From assembly GCF_021495345.1 (NCBI RefSeq), contig NZ_CP099397.1:2046001-2110000 (forward strand): a stretch of 64,000 nucleotides of DNA, given 5' to 3'. Positions 58,533 to 64,000 of this stretch are shown here, one piece after another. This stretch comes from Pseudomonas hydrolytica. GTDB taxonomy: Bacteria > Pseudomonadota > Gammaproteobacteria > Pseudomonadales > Pseudomonadaceae. Positions within the stretch are counted from its first letter, which is position 1, and each line of letters starts with the position of its first letter. The notes below the pieces were generated by a model. The model was not told where the DNA came from, did not search any database, and saw only the letters and a program-made list of their open reading frames with translations. Position numbers and translations under genes: made by a program.

Positions 58533-59240
58533 ATGCACAACGACGATGCGCAGGTACGCGACAGGGCCAGCGAAGCGCCTGGCAAGCGCCTGCTGATGGA
58601 AGCGGCGTTACGTCTCACCTCGACCAGCCGCAGCCTCAGCAGCCTGGGCCTGCGCGAGCTGGCGCGCGAGGCGGGGCTCAACCCCAACACCTTCTACCGT
58701 CACTTTCGCGATGTCGACGACTTGGGCCTGACCGTGATCGGCGAGATCACTCGGCTGCTGCGTCAACCGCTGCGCGATTTGCGCCGCGAGGCCGCGCAGC
58801 GCGCGGTCAAGGATGACTGGCCCCTGCTGCCCAAGCTGCTGGGTATCGATCTCGGGCGCGGGCGGCGGGTGTGTCACGAGACGGTGCAGCTGTTCTTCGA
58901 CTTCGTCGCCGAGCATCCGGAGGCGTTCATCATCGGGGTGCGCGAGCTGCATGGCGCGTCGCCCGTGTTGCGCGAGGCCCTGCGCCAGGTGATGGACGAC
59001 TTCGCCGATGACATGGCCGAGGACATCGTCGAATTCAAGCTGCTGCCGGATATCGTCAGCGCGGCGGCGGTGCGCCAGGTTTCGGGGCTGATCAGTCGCA
59101 GCCTGTTCGAGCAGTCGCTGGACTACATCGGCCAGCCGCAGCGGCGCGAGGCGATCTGTGCGCTGGCCGAGGAGCAGATCGTCATGCTGTTCACCGGCGC
59201 CAGCATGTTGCAGAGCATGGGGCAGCTGCGTCTGGGCTGA
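58533..59240 (+). CDS. TetR-family regulator (FabR/DesT-like HTH)
   Basis: Regulator of 235 residues whose helix-turn-helix (SSLGLRELAREAGLNPNTFYRHFRDVDDLG) is of the FabR/DesT type, which sense fatty-acyl ligands. It is divergent from the FMO-SDR pair and probably represses it. The start is the ATG at 58533, after AGGTAGGGGT. It follows a tandem operator and has no same-strand partner. Confidence 0.87.
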   Translation: MHNDDAQVRDRASEAPGKRLLMEAALRLTSTSRSLSSLGLRELAREAGLNPNTFYRHFRDVDDLGLTVIGEITRLLRQPLRDLRREAAQRAVKDDWPLLPKLLGIDLGRGRRVCHETVQLFFDFVAEHPEAFIIGVRELHGASPVLREALRQVMDDFADDMAEDIVEFKLLPDIVSAAAVRQVSGLISRSLFEQSLDYIGQPQRREAICALAEEQIVMLFTGASMLQSMGQLRLG

Positions 59241-59319
59241 CGCAGGATGCGCTGCGCATCCGCAGCGGCACGGCGAAGGCGGGTGCGTAGGGCGCCCCCG
59301 ACCTGGGCTGCGGGCCATG

Positions 59320-59342
59320 AAAAAGGGCGGCCAAGGCCGCCC
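59320..59342 (-). terminator. Rho-independent terminator (minus strand)
   Basis: GGGCGGCC and GGCCGCCC form an eight-base-pair stem; on the minus strand it is followed by TTTTTC. It lies directly after the stop of the metal-dependent-hydrolase gene. Confidence 0.85.
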
Positions 59343-59351
59343 GAAGGGACA

Positions 59352-60188
59352 TCAGCTGCTGAAGCCGAGGCGCTCGCGCCAGCGTTTCTCCAGCTTCTCG
59401 GTATCGTGATCCTTGGGGTGGAAGCCGGGGCGGTAGTAGTCCAGGTAGGGGCCGATCAGCTTGGTGAAGAAGCCGTTGCGCGGGCCGAACAGTTTCTTCA
59501 AACCGAAGCCCCAGCTGCGCCAGTTGAACAGCTGACCGTCCTTGCGCAGCAAGTGAATCTGGAACCAGCCAATCACGCCGAGGAACATCACGGTGGTCAG
59601 CAGCATCACCAGCGTACGGGTGAAGTAGCCGCCATAGACCTTCTGGTACACGTCGTAGCACACCGCCTTGTGCTCGTTCTCCTCGATGGCGTGCCACATC
59701 CACAGCTGGTACAGCTTCGGATCGTTCATCTGCGTGGTGAGGTCTTCGCGCTTGAGCAGTTGCTCGGCCATGGTCGCGGTGAAGTGCTCCAGCGCGCAGG
59801 TGGCGGCCAGGCGCTGTTTCTTGGTGCTGAAGCGGGTCGTCCACTCGAGCAGTACCTTGATGCGCAGCTCCAGGCGCTCCAGGTCGATATTGTGCTCGTT
59901 GGCATAGTCGTTATAGGCCGCATGCTCCTTGGAGTGCATGGCCTCCTGGCCGATAAAGGCGCTGATGTCCTTCTTCAGCTGCGGCTCGCTGACCTGGTCG
60001 CGCACCGCCCGCACGCTGTCGACGAAGAATTTTTCGCCATAGGGGAACAGCGACGACAGGTTGTTCATGAAGTGGCTCATGAAGGGATCGTCGAAGAACC
60101 AGTACTTCGGCGTTTCGGCGAAGCTGAAGTCCATGCGGCGAACCGGAAAGCTGGATTTCGGCTGGGGCAGGGTAGCGCTTGCATTCAT
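59352..60188 (-). CDS. Predicted metal-dependent hydrolase (PF10118 type)
   Basis: Protein of 278 residues with the ferritin-like/di-iron-looking family motifs FIGQEAMHSKEHAAYN and HAIEENEHKAV and a hydrophobic C-terminal segment (TLVMLLTTVMFLGVIGWF). Family members are called metal-dependent hydrolases, but chemistry is unproven; ExxH pairs suggest a di-metal site. I start at ATG 60188 (MNASATLP), with AGGA upstream. It is near the FMO/SDR module but separately terminated. Confidence 0.82.
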   Translation of the reverse strand: MNASATLPQPKSSFPVRRMDFSFAETPKYWFFDDPFMSHFMNNLSSLFPYGEKFFVDSVRAVRDQVSEPQLKKDISAFIGQEAMHSKEHAAYNDYANEHNIDLERLELRIKVLLEWTTRFSTKKQRLAATCALEHFTATMAEQLLKREDLTTQMNDPKLYQLWMWHAIEENEHKAVCYDVYQKVYGGYFTRTLVMLLTTVMFLGVIGWFQIHLLRKDGQLFNWRSWGFGLKKLFGPRNGFFTKLIGPYLDYYRPGFHPKDHDTEKLEKRWRERLGFSS

Positions 60189-60376
60189 CGTTCGAGTCCT
60201 CTTCTGGGGAGTCGGTGCTCCCGATTGTTGTGCGGCTCTGGTTGACAACATCGGGGTTGCAGGCGGTTAGCCTCAACGGACCAACTGTGTCATTGAACGA
60301 TGTAACTATCGGACGTGGCGGCGGCGGGCGCCGCCAACTTAAGGCGGGTGTGTCGGGCAATCGCCCGAGGCGAAAC

Positions 60377-60393
60377 GGCGGGCATGGCCCGCC
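60377..60393 (-). terminator. Hairpin between ion channel and hydrolase genes
   Basis: GGCGGGC-ATG-GCCCGCC, seven base pairs, followed on the minus strand by GTTTCG. It is a weak terminator candidate for the sodium-channel gene. Confidence 0.45.
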
Positions 60394-60412
60394 ATCTCGA
60401 CAGAAGGCGGGG

Positions 60413-61231
60413 TCAGGGAGCGTTGCGCCGCAGCTCTGCCACTTCGCTGCGCAGCGCGCGCAGTTCGTCGAGGATCGCCTGCTCGCGGGCAGCTGCCGCC
60501 AGCTCCTCGGTGCTGGGCTCGTGGGTGCTCTGCATGGCGTTGACGATCACGGCGATGAACAGGTTGAGCATCATGAAGGTGGCGATGAGGATGTAGGGCA
60601 CGAAGAACATCCAGGCCAGCGGGTGCTGCTCCATCACCGGGCGGACGATGCCCATCGACCAGCTTTCCAGGGTCATCACCTGGAACAGGGTGTAGAGGCT
60701 GGCGCCGATGCTGCCGAACCACTCGGGGAAGCTCTGGCCGAACAGCTGGGTGGCCATCACCGCGGCCACATAGAACACCAGCCCCATCAGCATGACGATG
60801 CTGCCCATGCCCGGCAGCGAGGCGAGCAGCGCCTGCACCACCTTGCGCATGCTCGGGTTGATCGACACCAGGCGCAGCACCCGCAGTACGCGCAGGGCGC
60901 GCAGTACGGCGAAGGGACCGCTGGCCGGTACCAGGGCGATGCCCACCACCAGGCAGTCGAACACCGCCCAGGGATCGCGCAGCAGACCGATGCCGCGCGC
61001 GGTGAAGCGCAGCGCCAGCTCGATGACGAAGCAGGCGAGGATCAGGCTGTCGAGGATCAGCAGCGGCCGGCCCCAGTCGGCCATGATCGATGGCGAGGTC
61101 TGCATGCCGAGAATGGCCGCGTTGACGACGATCAGCAGGGTGACCAGGCGCTGTACGGCGGTGCCGTCCATCAGCTGTCCCAGGCGCTGGCGCCAGTCGG
61201 AGGGGGATTGGTTCAATTCGAGTTCGTGCAT
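60413..61231 (-). CDS. BacNav-type voltage-gated sodium channel
   Basis: Six-TM ion channel of 272 residues, one repeat, expected to form homotetramers. The S4 voltage sensor has four spaced arginines (R111, R114, R117, R120). The pore filter is TLESWSM (187-193), the same as in the structurally known NavAb and matching NaChBac (TLESWAS). A C-terminal coiled coil (about 244-270) fits the BacNav tetramerisation helix. This is a sodium channel by filter sequence; it is not a K+ channel (no TVGYG). Its physiological role is unknown. Confidence 0.9.
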   Translation of the reverse strand: MHELELNQSPSDWRQRLGQLMDGTAVQRLVTLLIVVNAAILGMQTSPSIMADWGRPLLILDSLILACFVIELALRFTARGIGLLRDPWAVFDCLVVGIALVPASGPFAVLRALRVLRVLRLVSINPSMRKVVQALLASLPGMGSIVMLMGLVFYVAAVMATQLFGQSFPEWFGSIGASLYTLFQVMTLESWSMGIVRPVMEQHPLAWMFFVPYILIATFMMLNLFIAVIVNAMQSTHEPSTEELAAAAREQAILDELRALRSEVAELRRNAP

Positions 61232-61324
61232 GGCGGTATCGGTGGGAATCGAGTCGTTGGCCGGGGAAATCCGCTGCAGCGGCCCGTCGGGCCTGCGGGG
61301 CGCGGGGCCATCAGCGGCCTGTGT

Positions 61325-61873
61325 CTAGCGGTCGTCGAGGGCGAAGGCAGTCAGGGTGAAGGTGGGAATCGCCGCGTCCTGCAGCTTCTGCGAGCCACCC
61401 AGCTCCGGCAGGTCGATGATCGCGGCGGCCTCGAATACGCTGGCGCGCATGCGCCGTACCAGGTTGGCCGCGGCGATCAGGGTGCCGCCGGTAGCGATCA
61501 GGTCATCGAAGATCAGTACCGAGTCGCCCTCGCACAGGCTGTCGCTGTGCACTTCGAGAAAGGCTTCGCCGTATTCGGTCTGGTAGCTCTCGCTGAGAAC
61601 ATCCGCCGGCAGCTTGCCCTGCTTGCGGAAGAGGATCAGCGGCTTGTTCAGTTCGTAGGCGATGATCGAGCCGATCAGGAAACCGCGCGCGTCCATCGCG
61701 CCGATATGGCTGAACTCGGCCTCCACGTAACGCTGGATGAAACTGTCGGCGACCATGCGCAGCGCACGCGGTGATTGGAACAGCGGGGTGATGTCGCGGA
61801 AGACCACGCCCGGCTTGGGGAAGTCCGGTACCGGGCGGATCAGGGTCTTGATGCTGAATTCGTCGAAAATCAT
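61325..61873 (-). CDS. apt: Adenine phosphoribosyltransferase
   Basis: Purine-salvage enzyme of 182 residues (adenine plus PRPP to AMP). The PRPP motif [14 protein letters not shown] and [14 protein letters not shown] are characteristic. ATG 61873 ([11 protein letters not shown]) is chosen. Gene order apt-anr matches PA1543-PA1544. Confidence 0.95.
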   Translation of the reverse strand: MIFDEFSIKTLIRPVPDFPKPGVVFRDITPLFQSPRALRMVADSFIQRYVEAEFSHIGAMDARGFLIGSIIAYELNKPLILFRKQGKLPADVLSESYQTEYGEAFLEVHSDSLCEGDSVLIFDDLIATGGTLIAAANLVRRMRASVFEAAAIIDLPELGGSQKLQDAAIPTFTLTAFALDDR

Positions 61874-61917
61874 CGCGGGTTCCTGAAATGCGCTGAGCCC
61901 GCGGCTGGCGATCGGGC

Positions 61918-62652
61918 TCAGATCTCGAGGTTGCCGCCGGCCAGGGCACACAGCTCGATGGGGTCGAGAATGTGCACTTCCTTGCCTTCGGCTTCGAGCA
62001 GCTTGTTCTGTTGGAAGCGGGTAAATACGCGAGACACCGTCTCCACCGCAAGGCCCAAATAGTTACCAATTTCGTTGCGCGACATGGCCAGGCGGAACTG
62101 GTTGGCGGAGAAGCCGCGGGCGCGGAAGCGCGCGGACAGGTTAACCAGGAAGGTGGCGATGCGCTCGTCGGCGGTCTTCTTCGACAGCAACAGCATCATC
62201 TGCTGATCATCGCGGATCTCGCGGCTCATGATGCGCATCAGCTGGCGGCGCAGCTGCGGCAGCTGCAGGGCCAGGTCGTCGAGGCGCTCGAAGGGAATCT
62301 CGCAGACCGAGGTGGTTTCCAGGGCCTGGGCCGAGACCGGGTAGCGCTCGCCGTCGACCCCGGACAGGCCGACCAGCTCGCTGGGCAGGTGGAAGCCGGT
62401 GATCTGCTCCTCGCCGCCATCGCTCAGGCTGAAGGTCTTCAGCGCACCGGAACGCACGGCGAACACGGAACCGAAGGCATCGCCCTGGCGGAACAGGAAC
62501 TCGCCCTTCTTCAGCGGGCGGCCGCGCTTGACGATTTCGTCCAGCGCGTCCATGTCCTCCATGTTCAGCGAAATGGGCAGGCATAGGGCAGACAGGCTGC
62601 AGTCCTTGCAATGGGCTTGATGCTGCGCACGCATTTTGATGCTCTCGGACAT
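61918..62652 (-). CDS. anr: Anr, oxygen-sensing FNR-family regulator
   Basis: Global anaerobic regulator of 244 residues. The [4Fe-4S] ligands are C15, C18, C24 ([13 protein letters not shown]) and C117 (TTSVCEIP), with FNR spacing. The cNMP-binding beta-roll is followed by a C-terminal helix-turn-helix ([25 protein letters not shown]), whose E-SR recognises TTGAT sites. Genes such as hemN next door are known Anr targets. I found no clear Anr box in the 62653-62804 gap. Confidence 0.96.
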   Translation of the reverse strand: MSESIKMRAQHQAHCKDCSLSALCLPISLNMEDMDALDEIVKRGRPLKKGEFLFRQGDAFGSVFAVRSGALKTFSLSDGGEEQITGFHLPSELVGLSGVDGERYPVSAQALETTSVCEIPFERLDDLALQLPQLRRQLMRIMSREIRDDQQMMLLLSKKTADERIATFLVNLSARFRARGFSANQFRLAMSRNEIGNYLGLAVETVSRVFTRFQQNKLLEAEGKEVHILDPIELCALAGGNLEI

Positions 62653-62804
62653 CGTTGGGCTTCCCGGTTAAACACGCAATGCTCGTAAGGTTAACCCAGG
62701 GGGCGGGTAGGGGCCAGTCGTATAAAAGCCTGACCGAATCCTCAAGTCGGACCGGCGCCGGCCGATCAAGAGGAGAGCCATGGTCCAAAGCAGGGAGCTA
62801 AGCG

Positions 62805-63248
62805 ATGCGTATCGACTCAGGCGGGCCACTGGGCAATCTCGTCCAGGCCATGCAGCGACAAAACACCGCAGCCGAGCGCAGCCCGGAGGAAGTCCGCGAG
62901 GGATTGCGGGTGAGCCTTTCCGAACTGGGCAAGAGCATGGCGGAGAAGGCCGAGCGCAACCGTGACATCGACGACAGCGACCTGCCCAAGGCGATCAAGG
63001 ATCTGCTCAAGATGATCCGCGAACTCAGGGCCCAGATCGCCGAGAAGCAGGCGCAGATCGACGCGGTGATGCGCGACCAGAGTCTCGACCCTGAAGCCAG
63101 GCGCCTGCAGCTGGAGTCGCTGCAGACCGAGCTGGCCTCGCTCAACGGCGCTCTGGCCTCGGCCAATGCCAATCTGGTCAAGCTGATGCGCGAGAACGGC
63201 CTCAGCCCGGAGCAGATGCAAACGGCGGCCTCGCTGGCGATGTCCTGA
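62805..63248 (+). CDS. Coiled-coil hypothetical protein
   Basis: Unrecognised protein of 147 residues, probably PA1545 by position. It is rich in Glu, Arg and Leu, with heptads from about 65 to 132 (IRELRAQIAEKQAQIDAVM; LQLESLQTELASLNGALASA). There is no signal or TM. AGGGAG lies 9 bases before the ATG. It lies between anr and hemN, convergent with hemN. Confidence 0.8.
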   Translation: MRIDSGGPLGNLVQAMQRQNTAAERSPEEVREGLRVSLSELGKSMAEKAERNRDIDDSDLPKAIKDLLKMIRELRAQIAEKQAQIDAVMRDQSLDPEARRLQLESLQTELASLNGALASANANLVKLMRENGLSPEQMQTAASLAMS

Positions 63249-63275
63249 AGACGCCCGTAGGCATCGGCTGCTGGT

Positions 63276-64000
63276 TCAGATCACCCGTGAAAAGCGCTGG
63301 CGCACCTGGTCGTTGAGATAACGGTCGAACAGCATGCACAGCGAACGCACCAGCAGCCGTCCGGCCGGGCGCACCTCGATACCCTGCGCATTCAGTTCGA
63401 TCAGGCCGTCGCGATGCAGCTGCTCCAGCTGCGGCCAGAGACTGGCGAAGTACTCGTTAAAGTTCACGCCGTGGGCCTGCTCGATATCGCTGAAGCGCAG
63501 TTCGAAATGGCAGATCAGTTGCTGGATCACCGAGCGGCGCAGGCGATCGTCGGCGTTGCAGTGCAGGCCGCGGCGCGTTGCCAGCTGGCCGTTGCCCAGG
63601 GTCTGCTGATAGCTGGTGATATCGCTGTCGTTCTGGCTGTACAGGTCGCCGATCTGGCTGATGGCCGACACCCCCAGGCCGATCAGGTCGCAGTGGCCAT
63701 GGGTGGTGTAACCCTGGAAATTGCGCTGCAGGGTACCTTCCTCCTGAGCCACGGCCAGCTCGTCGTCGGGCAGGGCGAAGTGGTCCATGCCGATGTAGCG
63801 GTAGCCGGCGCGGGTCAGCTGTTCGATGCTGGCTTGCAGCATGACCAGCTTGTCGCCCGGGCTGGGCAGGTCATCGTTGTTGATGCGCCGCTGCGGCATG
63901 AAGCGCTCCGGCAGGTGCGCGTAGTTGAACAGCGACAGGCGGTCCGGCTGCAGGGCGATCACTTCGGCCACGGTCCGCGCGAAGCGTTCCGGCGTCTGCT
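63276..64000 (-). CDS. hemN: Oxygen-independent coproporphyrinogen III oxidase (N-terminus outside window)
   Basis: C-terminal about 240 residues of HemN, the radical-SAM enzyme making protoporphyrinogen IX without oxygen. The part seen has DRLSLFNYAHLPERFMPQ, YRYIGMDHFALPDDELA, FQGYTTHGHCDLIGLGVSAIS and the C-terminal HTH-like region, all HemN-specific. The frame is open to the right edge, so the CX3CX2C iron-sulfur motif is not in view. It is commonly Anr-controlled and adjacent to anr. Confidence 0.95.
   Translation of the reverse strand, partial: QTPERFARTVAEVIALQPDRLSLFNYAHLPERFMPQRRINNDDLPSPGDKLVMLQASIEQLTRAGYRYIGMDHFALPDDELAVAQEEGTLQRNFQGYTTHGHCDLIGLGVSAISQIGDLYSQNDSDITSYQQTLGNGQLATRRGLHCNADDRLRRSVIQQLICHFELRFSDIEQAHGVNFNEYFASLWPQLEQLHRDGLIELNAQGIEVRPAGRLLVRSLCMLFDRYLNDQVRQRFSRVI

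Noticed and set aside
62653..62804. Anr (FNR) box between anr and the coiled-coil gene
   Set aside because: Only an ATCAA half-site is visible; no TTGAT-N4-ATCAA match.

Overview
The window reads as a GC-rich (roughly 65%) chromosomal segment from a Pseudomonas. Several blocks follow the Pseudomonas aeruginosa PAO1 gene order as I remember it: guaD-xdhCBA-alkB2-gntR-smc-zipA-ligA (PA1521-PA1529), folE to aroC plus an MFS gene (PA1674-PA1682), gpx-ospR-sagS (PA2826-PA2824), imuA-imuB-dnaE2 (PA0671-PA0669) and apt-anr-hemN (PA1543-PA1546). The blocks are re-ordered against PAO1, and the dispersed repeats suggest a species of the P. mendocina/P. oleovorans type. That species assignment is inference.

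Layout. 1-3532: right part of a copper-handling cluster (TolC-like channel, TAT-exported multicopper oxidase, periplasmic cupredoxin, CusF-like chaperone). 3545-9485: a lipoprotein Sel1 gene coupled to a GGDEF/EAL membrane sensor, an HU-type protein and a chemoreceptor. 9520-9691: 4.5S (SRP) RNA with its promoter, followed by a lower-GC stretch with no clear gene. 10118-15273: SOS mutagenesis operon imuA-imuB-dnaE2 under a near-perfect LexA box. 15419-24315: pqqF, a porin, the peroxide module gpx-ospR with a perfect palindromic operator, hybrid kinase sagS, an ATPase and a free-methionine-sulfoxide reductase. 24354-30754: purine catabolism (guaD, xdhCBA), including an unannotated-looking 43-residue gene coupled to xdhC. 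31141-40074: alkane hydroxylase alkB2, its probable GntR regulator, then smc, zipA and ligA. 40216-53056: folE, an Smr protein, a hydrolase, an NhaD antiporter, prmB, aroC, an MFS transporter, an acireductone-dioxygenase-like protein without its metal ligands, an OhrR-type regulator, an I78 inhibitor lipoprotein and a YceH protein. 53105-60188: two oxidoreductase modules, each with a TetR regulator and a visible operator (SDR plus HCCA-isomerase-like protein; FMO plus SDR). 60413-64000: a BacNav-type voltage-gated sodium channel, apt, anr, a coiled-coil protein and the start-truncated hemN.

Themes. Redox and oxygen sensing recur (GPx/OspR, a second OhrR-type protein, fRMsr, Anr/HemN). Many gene pairs are translationally coupled by 1-4 base overlaps. 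A family of 21-base imperfect palindromes sits in six intergenic gaps, usually as inverted pairs (REPIN-like). A second repeat family supplies the TAG stop codon of two genes.

I found no phage, plasmid, CRISPR array, transposase, rRNA or tRNA. I see no clear multi-gene system that is wholly new. The best leads are the metal-ligand-less acireductone dioxygenase homologue, the coupled small ORFs, the repeat family and the sodium channel.
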